Below, one piece after another: positions 55,178 to 64,000 of a stretch of DNA of 64,000 bases (position 1 is its first letter; each line of letters begins with the position of its first letter). Position numbers and translations under genes: made by a program. This DNA comes from Theocolax elegans (Eukaryota > Arthropoda > Insecta > Hymenoptera > Cerocephalidae): the NCBI GenBank assembly GCA_026168455.1, contig CM047425.1, forward strand, positions 27,211,058 to 27,275,057, in the 5' to 3' direction. Below the pieces are notes generated by a model, which worked only from the letters and a program-made list of their open reading frames with translations, was not told the origin of the DNA and made no database searches.

Positions 55178-58100
55178 ATGCTACAAGAACCATACACAAG
55201 AAATAATAAAGTGACGGGATACGGTATGGGTGTAAGAATAGTCTCTTCTAAAGAAAATCCGTGGGCAGCCATAGCAATAACAGACCCGAATGTGATAGCG
55301 ATGCAAATAACTAACTTATGTACACCGCACTTCGCAATAGCAGAACTATCAGTACCATATAAAGTCTACCTAATTAGTGGATATTTCCAACTAAAAGATG
55401 ATATTGAGATACATCTAAGATCGCTTCAGGAGATAGTAACGGCTCTACGAGGAAAGAGCTTTATAATTGGTATTGACTCGAATGCAAGATCGCCACTATG
55501 GGGCCCTTTGGAAACGGATGCAAAAGGAGAGAAACTAGAAGAATTTATACTCCAGAATAACCTCAGAGTAATAAACGATCCCAATAGCATTGCAACAGTC
55601 GCAAACGAAGTCGGAGAAGGCTATGTCGATGTAACTCTAACCTCACCAGATATGGCACAAAGAATACGAAACTGGAAAGTCCAAGAAAACTGGACATCAA
55701 GTGACCATAGAGCAATAACATTTGAATTAGTGGAACAAGCTCAGGGAGGTAGATATAGGAAGCAAGAGTACATCAAAAGCTATATAACAAGCAAAGCGGA
55801 CTGGGGATTGTTTATTAACACACTGAGAGAAAATTGGAAAGCCCAACCGTACCGACAGGATATTGGTTCAACAATCGCTGGCATTAAAGACATAATAAAT
55901 GGGATCAAAATAGCATGTGACAAAGCTATACCCACTAAGAACAAGACTAGTAGGAAAGTTCCATGGTGGAACGAGGACTTGACAAAGGCCAAAAAACACA
56001 CAAACAGGTTACGCAGACAATTCCAAAGGGAAAGAGATCCGGACACAAGAGAACGTGCAAAAATGACCTATAGACTGGCCAAGCGACAATATACAAGACT
56101 AATAGACACAACCAAAACCCAAAAATGGGAAGAATTTGTGACCAAACAAGGTAACGACAATCCATGGAGCTTACCATACAAACTGGCTGCCAAAAAAGCT
56201 AGAGTTAAAGAAATCGCAAGTAACGTGAAGACAGACGATGGATACACTATGACCTGGAATGACACAGCAGAGCAAATTCTTCATCAGCTCTTTCCAGACG
56301 ATAACCTGGAAACAGAAACGAGAGAACAGACAAAAGTAAGGCAACAAAATCAAAGATATACAGACGAATACAGCGAAACCGAAAATTTTACAAGGCAGGA
56401 GATGGTGCAAGTCGTAAAGAAAATGAAATTAGGAAAAGCGCCAGGAATCGACAGTTTCGATCTGAAGATAATAAGAGTTGCTCTTACAGTAGTGGGTGAA
56501 GAACTGCTAAAGTTATATAATAACTGTCTAAAACTCGGTATATTTCCGAATACTTGGAAAACAGGCAAAGTAATTACAATCAAAAAGGGAAGAGACAAAG
56601 ATCCTGGTCTAATTAGCTCATATAGACCAATATGCCTGCTACCAGTTTTAGGAAAAATTCTGGAAGGTCTGATAATCAAAAAATTAGATCAAATCGTGGA
56701 ACCACGCCTGTCTGACAAACAATACGGTTTTAGAAAAGGCAGATCAACCGAAGATGCGATAGTGTACTTAAAGACCAAGGTGCACAACTCAAGCTGTAGA
56801 TATGTACTCATAATGTTTTTGGACATTAAGGGTGCATTCGACAATGTGTGGTGGCCGGGAGTACTAAAGAACCTGAGAGGCATGAACTGCCCCTGGAGAC
56901 TGTACAATATCGTTAGGGATTACCTCTGTAATAGGAAAGTAATAATAACCGAAGGTGGCAATTTTGCAAGCAAAAATGTGACAAAGGGATGCCCACAGGG
57001 ATCCCTACTAGGTCCAATCCTATGGAATGTCGTATTTGATGAAGTGCTTCACAAGTTAGACAGAGAAGGACATGAGACGATAGCCTATGCAGACGATCAA
57101 GCAATTATAATCGAAGGAGACTCCCGTAAAGAACTGGAACGGAAAGGACAAATGGCCATAAATATAATAGAAGAATGGAGTAAAAGTGTCAAAATGAAAC
57201 ATGCCCCAGATAAATGTGCAATGTTACTAGCAAAGGGAACATTTCATCCTAAATGTTACCCACTAATCAGAATAAACGGGCAAAGAATTAAAAGGCAAGA
57301 ACCGTTTAAATATCTGGGCGTCTCTTTTGGCAAAGGCCTTAGCGTACAAACGCATGTTACGGAGATCTCAAAGAAAACCAGAGGAATTTTCGAAAGGCTG
57401 GCCTTCCTGGCAAGAGAGGAATGGGGCCTAGGCTATCGATCTCTAGATATAATATATAAGGGAGTGTTCATACCCATAATAACATATGCAGCAGCAGGAT
57501 GGTACGGGCTCACAAATAATGTCCAGAAAAAGAAACTCATAATGTCGCAAAGATATGCCCTGATGAAAACCACAGGAGCGTACAGAACCATCTCGGCCGA
57601 ATCTATTACAATGATTACAGGTCACCTACCGATTGACTTAGAGTGCGAAAGAAGAATCGGACTATATTGGATGAGAAAAGGAAAAGAATACCGATATAAA
57701 AACTTTACAGTACAATCGGAGGAAGGACTAGGCACGCGAAGAGAAAGAAAATTGATAATAGAAAGGCTAGACCAGGAGATAAGAAAAGAATGGCAGTTGA
57801 GATGGGATAACACGATAAAAGGAAGACGCACATATGAGGTTTTACCTAGCATAGAAGAAAGGCTAGCGAAGTTTTGGTTTAGACCGAGTAAATGGCTGAT
57901 CCAAATACTCAGTGGACATGGAAACTTCCAATCTTTCAGGAAAAGATTTAACTTTGTAGAGTCCGACCTATGCAGCTGTGGAGAGGCAGACACCCCCGAA
58001 CACGCTCTATGGACATGTGTGAAGTACGAAACAATACGGCATAAACACGTACAGGATATGGAAGAAGCAGCTAGAAATACGAAAAGGATGATGACGACCA

Positions 58101-58234
58101 AAGAAGGCGTAGACAAATTAACCATGATGGTGAAAGACATGCTTGTAAAGATTGCTACCGAAGACCTAGAAAAAGACTTGGCTTTAACCGCGACAATAGC
58201 AGAAGTAGTAGGAACAGAGGAAGACGAAGTGTGA
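55178..58234 (+). CDS. LINE ORF2: APE endonuclease and reverse transcriptase
   Basis: A polyprotein of 1018 residues from the first ATG. Coding similarity extends upstream in the same frame to about 55055 (QLNARRAQRVV, then GVHVIMLQEPY), and the endonuclease needs that part, so translation probably starts there by a non-AUG or coupled mechanism. The endonuclease has GIDSNARSPLWG and TSSDHRAI. RT blocks include GKAPGIDSF, RPICLLPVLGK, QYGFRKGRSTEDA, FLDIKGAFDNVWW, GCPQGSLLGP and the catalytic YADD (about residue 635). The C-terminal CSCGEADTPEHALWTC is the Cys-His motif of R1-clade elements. All catalytic residues seem present. Confidence 0.93.
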   Translation: MLQEPYTRNNKVTGYGMGVRIVSSKENPWAAIAITDPNVIAMQITNLCTPHFAIAELSVPYKVYLISGYFQLKDDIEIHLRSLQEIVTALRGKSFIIGIDSNARSPLWGPLETDAKGEKLEEFILQNNLRVINDPNSIATVANEVGEGYVDVTLTSPDMAQRIRNWKVQENWTSSDHRAITFELVEQAQGGRYRKQEYIKSYITSKADWGLFINTLRENWKAQPYRQDIGSTIAGIKDIINGIKIACDKAIPTKNKTSRKVPWWNEDLTKAKKHTNRLRRQFQRERDPDTRERAKMTYRLAKRQYTRLIDTTKTQKWEEFVTKQGNDNPWSLPYKLAAKKARVKEIASNVKTDDGYTMTWNDTAEQILHQLFPDDNLETETREQTKVRQQNQRYTDEYSETENFTRQEMVQVVKKMKLGKAPGIDSFDLKIIRVALTVVGEELLKLYNNCLKLGIFPNTWKTGKVITIKKGRDKDPGLISSYRPICLLPVLGKILEGLIIKKLDQIVEPRLSDKQYGFRKGRSTEDAIVYLKTKVHNSSCRYVLIMFLDIKGAFDNVWWPGVLKNLRGMNCPWRLYNIVRDYLCNRKVIITEGGNFASKNVTKGCPQGSLLGPILWNVVFDEVLHKLDREGHETIAYADDQAIIIEGDSRKELERKGQMAINIIEEWSKSVKMKHAPDKCAMLLAKGTFHPKCYPLIRINGQRIKRQEPFKYLGVSFGKGLSVQTHVTEISKKTRGIFERLAFLAREEWGLGYRSLDIIYKGVFIPIITYAAAGWYGLTNNVQKKKLIMSQRYALMKTTGAYRTISAESITMITGHLPIDLECERRIGLYWMRKGKEYRYKNFTVQSEEGLGTRRERKLIIERLDQEIRKEWQLRWDNTIKGRRTYEVLPSIEERLAKFWFRPSKWLIQILSGHGNFQSFRKRFNFVESDLCSCGEADTPEHALWTCVKYETIRHKHVQDMEEAARNTKRMMTTKEGVDKLTMMVKDMLVKIATEDLEKDLALTATIAEVVGTEEDEV

Positions 58235-58994
58235 GAGATAGAAGTAGGTACAGTTAATCTTCCTGAAATAGAAATAGGGTAGAGAGAAAGGAAAAGCATA
58301 AGTGAGCAGAGGGAGAAAGTGAAATGAGTGAAAGACGGAAGATAGTAAATAGGCAAAAATCGAAAGTCGCACTAATACATGTCGCACTAACAAAGGTAGT
58401 AGAACAGAGGTAATCAAGGTAGATAGAGATTTTGTACTAATTAACATAATGACTAACATTCCGTATAGGGAAAAAGGGTTTTCGTAGAATGAAAGTTGAG
58501 CGAAAGGAAAGGATGAATGTAAAAGCTCAGAATGAAAGAAAGGGTGAGTGAGAGAATAGATAGGTGAATAGGAACTCCTTCTTGTAGGTTAGGCAAAAGC
58601 CAAAGAAGAGAGAAGAAAGAAGAGAGAAGAGAAGAAAGAAGAGAGAAGGGAAGAAAGAAGAGAAAGGAAAGGCAAGAGGTAAACCTCATAAACAGTTGGT
58701 CTTGCTCCCCTGAAAAAGCGCAAAAGTAAGAAACAAAGAAACAAAGAAACAAAAATAAAAATAAAAAATAAAACCGAAGCAATAAATAAGAACAAACGAG
58801 TAAAGCATAATCGCAAGAGCAGAGAAAGGCTAAAGCGAACTCTTTATGTTCTGTAGTCCAAATAACCGTCACAGTCGAGGATAAGAAATACAAGAAAGAT
58901 AGGAATAAACGATGTGACATGGACGACCGCCGGTATGCCAGAGGCGAGGTACGGCGGCAATGATCGATGCGTTAGGCATCGATCTAGCTCGGCT

Positions 58995-59036
58995 TTTTTT
59001 TTTTTTTTTTTTTTTTTTATTTTTTTTACCCGTGTA
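58995..59036 (-). other. Poly(A) tail of the antisense LINE copy
   Basis: On the minus strand a run of about 35 A with one interruption follows directly after the YTG of the endonuclease frame. This is not the normal 3' end of an R1-clade element and implies retroposition of a prematurely polyadenylated RNA. Confidence 0.7.
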
Positions 59037-59612
59037 ACGATCGCTAACTTTCCAGCCGAGTCCCCCTCTCCCCATCAATCTAGGATCGACGAAGGTGAGG
59101 TCGACTATGGACGACTTGCCGGCTTTTGTGAAAGTCGGGGTTGTTCCTGTGTTAGCGATCTCCAGCCCCAGTAGAGCGAACGCCTCGAGAAGTGCGCGAC
59201 CACGCGCGTTGGTCTTGGCGCTACCCCAGTCCGTCGCCCAAGCATTCAAGTCCCCACCGATTGCCACCGGTAGCCGTGAGGACCGAGCACTGGTGACGAC
59301 TGCATCCAGAGATCTCGCAAAGTCCTCGGTGGAATCGCTGGGCGGGAAGTAGCAGCTGTACATGCGTACCCCCGCCACCTCCACCCAGGTAAAGCTGGGA
59401 AGGGGGGCGACCATCTTTCTGGAGATGTGTATATTTCCACATACCCAGATGGCCGCCTTGCCCGTGGCATCCCTTACCCAGTTCGACTTCACGAGATCCC
59501 GGAACTCCTCGCTGATGATCGCTACGTCCGCTCTCTTCTCTCTGACCAGCTGGGACAGCAGGTCCTGGGCCACAGCGCAGTGGTTGAGGTTTATTTGGAG
59601 CACCTTAATCAT
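59037..59612 (-). pseudogene. LINE ORF2 N-terminal endonuclease, truncated
   Basis: Starts at ATG overlapping the ORF1 stop by 8 nt (AATGATTAA). It has VLQINLNHCAVAQDLL, ISEEFRD, GGDLNAWATDWGS and SIVDLTFVDPRL blocks of an APE-type endonuclease and then runs into poly(A) at SDRYTG, just where the catalytic SDH should follow. It therefore lacks the last catalytic histidine as well as the whole RT. Confidence 0.85.
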
Positions 59613-61092
59613 TTTTGATGTGTGCTCCTTCCTCATGCGAGGTCTTGGCTTTGGCCTCGCAATCCACTGCTTTGTGGCCCTCTTGGCCGCACCGATAGCA
59701 TTGCGCTGACCGGTCGACTGCGCTCTTGCACTCCCTCGCGATGTGTCCCGATTCGTGGCATCGGTAGCAGCGCGAGGATACCTCTCGCAGTCGAACTCTG
59801 CAATTTACCCATCCGATCCGGAGCTTCCCGTCTTACAGCAGTTTTTTGGCTGCTACTGCCGGAAGCTGGATGGTCGCAGCTAGGCTGCCACTGTAGGACC
59901 CCCTGGTTTTAATATTATCCGGGGATACCACATTTGGCCCGATCTTTGCCGCAATCGCTGCGGCCACCTCCGTTGTTGTCGTGGACTCGTCCATGTCCCT
60001 GATGGTGATGGACACTTTGTGAGTCAGCAGCTGGACCTCTGCTGACCCACTCAGGGTGGACGAGACCACTGTCCTCAGCTCCGCCGTTTCCTTTCCGGGT
60101 CGCCCCAGTTCGAGGAGGAGCTCTCCAGCCCTGGTACGCCTGATACGCGTGACCCGTTCTCCTAGTGCCTTTAGCTCCGGTGCAGCCTTGACCTTCCGGA
60201 GAATGTCAGCGTAGGAAGAGCCCCCGCTAGGTGTCTTGATCTTGATGGCATCTGGGCGTGGGGGTCTTACTCCGGCCTTAGGCTCTGCCGTGCCTTTGGT
60301 CGGTTTGCTGGCACGTTTCTGCTGTTCATGCTGCTCCGGCTGGCTGTTCTTCATCTTCTTCTTCTTCTTGCCCTTCTTCACTACTGTGACCCAGTCAGGG
60401 ACTTTTGACTGGTTCCCACTCGTCTTAGGAACGGATGGCGAAGCATCTGCTGGCCCATTTTTGTTAGTGGGCTGCTTCGACCCCTTCTTCCTTTTCTCCG
60501 GGGGTTGCTGAGGTGGTGAAGGCTTTTCCCTTTCCACCGGCCTCCTTTGACGCTCTTCAGCGCGGAAGATGGGCGACGTTTGGCACGTTCCATCCCTACG
60601 CGCATCCGCCATTTTAGTTTTCGGCGCTGTCACACACACAGCACTGTTCACCCGCGCGTATTCATTGAGAGCTCTGCTGGTTGCTCTCGACATACTCTTC
60701 AGCTCTTTGTGGATATTGTTCTTATTAAGAACAAACTCCACCAGGGTATCTACCTTCTCCCGCAGACGGAGAAAAGCTCTGTCAGCGTCACTCGACATCC
60801 CAGTCGAGGGCAGGTCACATGTAGCATTAGATGCTACAGAGGCCGAGTGACCAACCTCCGCAGCACTTACCATTTTAATGGTGTGAGTTGGGTTCCCCCC
60901 AAAATCCTTGGGACCAGCACTGACCACCGGGGCTTTCACCCGATCGGAATCAGTGGCGGGATTTGACAGGATTGCCATGCCCGCTTGGGGTAGTGTTGTT
61001 TTTAGCTCACTATCCATACTTGGTTTAATTTCGGGGTGCCTTCCCCTATCTGGTTTTGGTTCGCCCCGAATATTTGATTTTTTCGGTACCAT
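59605..61092 (-). pseudogene. LINE ORF1 with one premature stop
   Basis: A gag-like protein starting at a clear ATG. It has a Lys/Pro-rich middle (KKGKKKKKMKNSQP), a helical region and an RNA-binding domain (TIRDMDESTTTTEVAAAI). A single TAA at 59833-59835 breaks it after VAAKKLL. The frame then continues through GKLRIGWVNCRVR to two zinc knuckles (CYRCHESGHIAREC and CYRCGQEGHKAVDC) and its natural stop overlapping ORF2. The lesion is a simple nonsense change. Confidence 0.88.
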
Positions 61093-61164
61093 CCATATCT
61101 GGAAAGCATTCCCCTATCCACCACCTGGGGAGGCGCCACGATGCGGGACCAGCAAACCCGGCAC

Positions 61165-61167
<3 letters not shown>

Positions 61168-61223
<56 letters not shown>

Positions 61224-61280
61224 TGTGTGTATGTGTGTGCGTGTGTGTGTGTTTGTGTGCGTGTGCGTGTGCGTGTGTAG
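61168..61280. repeat. (GT)n microsatellite
   Basis: A nearly perfect GT run that becomes degenerate (tctgtg, tatgtg, gcgtgt) toward its right end. It directly borders the 5' end of the antisense LINE. Confidence 0.95.
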
Positions 61281-62456
61281 ATAATATATGTATTTTTTTA
61301 GTGCGCAAAAAAAAAAGTTCTGAATATAACTTGAAAGAATGTGTATTAGTTTACTTATTCCTGATAAGACTCATAAAATAAAAACGGACCTAAAATTTAA
61401 TGTAATGTTTTTAAATATATGCACAATTTTTCGAAGATAAAATAAATATTAATCAAGTATAACATACACTTTTCCAAATATCTATATGTGAAATATACAA
61501 TAAATTAAAAATTAAATACATTAATGATGGATTATTGGGTGGTGGCAGCAATAAAAACACGCCTCACTACACTTCACTTTGTTTAATATAAAAATAATAA
61601 GATAATAAAAGTACAAGATAATAAAAACGAGATCTCGCGGTGGCGCCAAAACGATCAACTCAGATCGGTAGCTGAGGAGAGAGTGAGTCCTCCGACGGAC
61701 ACCGTGCTCTTCTATTGTCTTAAGGTGGTGGGGGAAAATCGATAGAAGGGCCGATCGCAATTCCAACAATTAATTATTGCATTTTTAAGATAATTCTATT
61801 ATAAACAGTAATTGCAAAAGAAAATTCAAATTTTAACAGTGGCAATATAAAATACGAATTACATTTCAAAAGTTTTTCGAAAATTATTATTTTAGTAGTA
61901 TTTAATTTAAATATTATTCAAATCAAATTTAAAAATTGTATGGATATATAAGTAAGTAGATTACGTATATTTATATAAAACAATATTTTAAATAAACAAG
62001 TATGTATTTATTAGAAACAAAAGGTTATTTAAGGAATGCCTTTGTTTATAATAATTAAAATAAATATATGGGCTCTGTAACTAAAGGGAAAAATAAATTG
62101 GATATAATTATGGATTAAAACGCAAATTTTGAAAGAGGGTGCAAATTACGAATTACGGGAGAAATGGAAGAAATAGGTTTTTATTTATATACCGCTAAAA
62201 TATTATAAATAATTCTTTAGAACTAATACAAAAATTTATTTAATTAAGAAGAAAGTTTTATTACTCTAAAAGTATAAAATATTAATGACATATTGAACTT
62301 TTGGCGATGACTTCAATAAATTAATTTTAGGAGGTAAAGTTCTATTTAGATCCGTTTAAAATAATCTAAAATTTTAATAGGTTTTTACTAAATACTACAA
62401 TTAAGTATATACACTTTACTATTTTTGGTAAGTTAATTGTTCATTACCATACATAT
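61281..62456. other. AT-rich non-coding stretch
   Basis: No supported gene or RNA. A short GC-richer patch at about 61630-61770 (ctcgcggtggcgcc and ggtggtgggggaaa) stands out but has no recognisable identity. Confidence 0.5.
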
Positions 62457-63449
62457 GGGGTATTCCACGTGAAGTGGTCCGATCAAAATTTTAAAATGCA
62501 CCAAATTTTGGGTACACATTGCAAATGTTTTTCAGAATACAGAAAAAAATTTTTAGGTACTGGTTTTTAATAGCTCAAAAGTTATTCTAACCTCAAAAAG
62601 TGAACTTTTTCCAGTTTTTTTCAACACCAGCTGGGTTCATCGCTATTTACTCCAAAATCTATCAACTTTTACTATACAACATTATATGTAACATTCGTTG
62701 CTAATTATGTGTAGAATTTATTCTTCTGGATTAGAATTTCTAATCTCAAGGTCAATATTACTTAAATTACATGTCAATATTCAACTTAAAAAAAGTGTAA
62801 GTGCGCCACTGATTCTTTTATCCAAAAGTCTAAAAGAAAGCTTGGAGCAATATATTTCATATGGTCTGTAGCATTTTTATGGCCTTCAATTCTCTAAAAA
62901 GTTATGATAATTTAAAGAAACACCAAATTTTTTTAAAAATTTAAATGGGAAATACCATGTTAATTTTTGTGAATTTTTTGTCTTTCTTTAAATTATCATA
63001 GCTTTTTACAGAATTGAAGGCCATAAAAATGCTACAGACCATTTGAAAGGTATTGCTCCAAGATTTCTTTTAGACTTTTGGATAAAAAAATCAATTGTGG
63101 CGAACTTACACTTTTTTTAAGTTGAATATTGACATGTAGTTTATGTAACATTGACCTTAAGATTAGAAATTCTAACCCAGAAGGATAAATTCTACACATA
63201 ATTAGCAACGAATGTTACATATAATGTTGTATAGTAAAAGTTGATAGATTTTGAGTTAAATAGCGATAAACCCAGCTGATGTTGAAAAAAACTGGAAAAA
63301 GTTCACTTTTTGAGGTAATAATAACTTTTGAGCTAATAAATTCCAGCACCTAAAAATTTTTTTCTGTATTCTGAAAAACATTTGTAATGTGTACTCAAAA
63401 TTTGGTGCATTTTAAAATTTTGATCGGACCACTTCACGTGGAATACCCC
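62457..63449. repeat. Foldback element, ~1 kb
   Basis: It begins GGGGTATTCCACGTGAAGTGG and ends with the complement, with the symmetry centre near 62950. ATAT flanks both ends, consistent with TA-type duplication. The arms have diverged slightly, so it is not very recent. It encodes nothing. A weakly similar end (cgtaccacttgacgtgaaat) appears at about 63959-63978, suggesting a related element running to the window edge. Confidence 0.8.
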
Positions 63450-64000
63450 ATATATATATTATATATATTACACCTTTGGTGTAAGTTATGTCCTAAAATA
63501 CGTGAAAATTAGTGATTTTATGAGGTTTATGAGGCATAACTTACAACAGCGGTCTTGGCCAATAAACTAATCCAAGCCATTCGAAAGATCGCGGAAAATG
63601 TGAACTTTTGAGAGGTGTTAGATTAAAATCGATTATGGTGTGATAGCCTTTTTTTATATTCAATATGTCCGGGTGTTCTATCTCTTCGAGATTTTAAAAT
63701 TAAGAAATGTAACCAGGGTAGATAAGTTCTAAAGATTAATTTAAACAAAAGTTGTTTGTAATGTTTTTTCATAAAAATCAACTGATTTTGAGATAAATGT
63801 CTTTAAAAATAGAAATTTTTCTAAAAAATTGAAAAATTTCCACTTTTTATGTTCAAATAATTCTTACGCAAATTATTTTTAACACTTAAATTTTTTTTGT
63901 ATGTTCTGGAAGATGTTTCCAGCCTGTTCTCAAACTTTGGAGTGATTTAAAATTTTCATCGTACCACTTGACGTGAAATAGACCATATATATGTATGTAT

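Larger units (their letters stand above)
53345..58900 (+). mobile_element. Near-complete R1-clade non-LTR retrotransposon
   Basis: A 5' leader (about 53345-53748), a gag-like ORF1, ORF2 with endonuclease, reverse transcriptase and a C-terminal Cys-His motif, and a purine-rich 3' UTR (58235-58900) form one element. Both long frames are open. It is flanked on both sides by antisense R1-clade fragments of other families, so this locus accumulates these elements. I could not fix the exact ends or a target duplication. Confidence 0.85.
59037..61166 (-). mobile_element. 3'-truncated antisense R1-clade LINE next to an (AC)n repeat
   Basis: It comprises a ~75-bp leader, ORF1 and the first part of ORF2, then poly(A). 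Its 5' end (cccgtgccgggtttgctgg on the minus strand) abuts an (AC)n microsatellite. Some R1-clade families (Waldo, Mino) insert specifically into AC-rich simple repeats, so that is a plausible relationship. It is dead because it lacks the RT. Confidence 0.75.

Noticed and set aside
56350..58920. Numerous minus-strand frames over the LINE ORF2 and its 3' UTR
   Set aside because: Antisense shadows of ORF2 and of the purine-rich 3' UTR.

Overview
The window is AT-rich arthropod chromosomal DNA, most likely insect and possibly hymenopteran. The basis is its R1-clade LINEs, an arthropod-type Polinton, an mLST8 gene fragment and GC-rich islands in an AT-rich background. It is almost entirely accessory DNA: a virus-like transposon, nested repeats, LINEs, foldback elements and decayed pieces of host genes. 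No intact ordinary host gene was recognised.

Layout. 1-34995 and 41319-51078 are two nearly identical copies of one locus. Copy 2 is compact. Copy 1 is the same locus interrupted by (i) a 1.76-kb foldback element, (ii) a poly(A)-tailed retrocopy of about 1.55 kb with a 13-bp target duplication, and (iii) a 19.2-kb Polinton/adintovirus-like element (7300-26519) inside that retrocopy, flanked by the 6-bp duplication TGTTTT. The left flank plus the left Polinton terminus is also duplicated in tandem (units 1845-4803 and 4804-7766). Sequence shared by both copies holds a decayed Mutator-like transposase, a disrupted unknown gene, an mLST8 (TORC subunit) pseudogene and a complex foldback with a tRNA-like sequence. 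34857-39941 is bounded by 19-bp inverted repeats and TTAA, like a piggyBac-type element. 51.1-61.3 kb is a LINE graveyard with one near-complete R1-clade element (53.3-58.9 kb) between antisense R1-clade fragments. 61.3-64 kb is AT-rich and contains another 1-kb foldback.

The Polinton looks structurally complete. It has 470-bp terminal inverted repeats beginning AG and ending CT, and open frames for protein-primed DNA polymerase B, an rve integrase with a chromodomain-like tail, FtsK/HerA-type packaging ATPase, adenain-type protease, PLA2-bearing minor capsid protein, penton-like protein, double-jelly-roll major capsid protein, and several accessory proteins. Replication, integration and virion modules are therefore all represented.

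The most interesting content: a 69-residue protein directly downstream of the polymerase closely matches the PP1- and eIF2alpha-binding core of PPP1R15/GADD34, so it is a candidate element-encoded reverser of host translational shut-off. A 77-nt consensus intron would, when removed, leave the polymerase protein unchanged and fuse its stop to the next start as ATGA. An array of about 22 consecutive 3' splice-site-like repeats lies upstream of a five-exon, all-phase-0, proline-rich gene of unknown function. A small coiled-coil protein resembles phage/viral fibre proteins.
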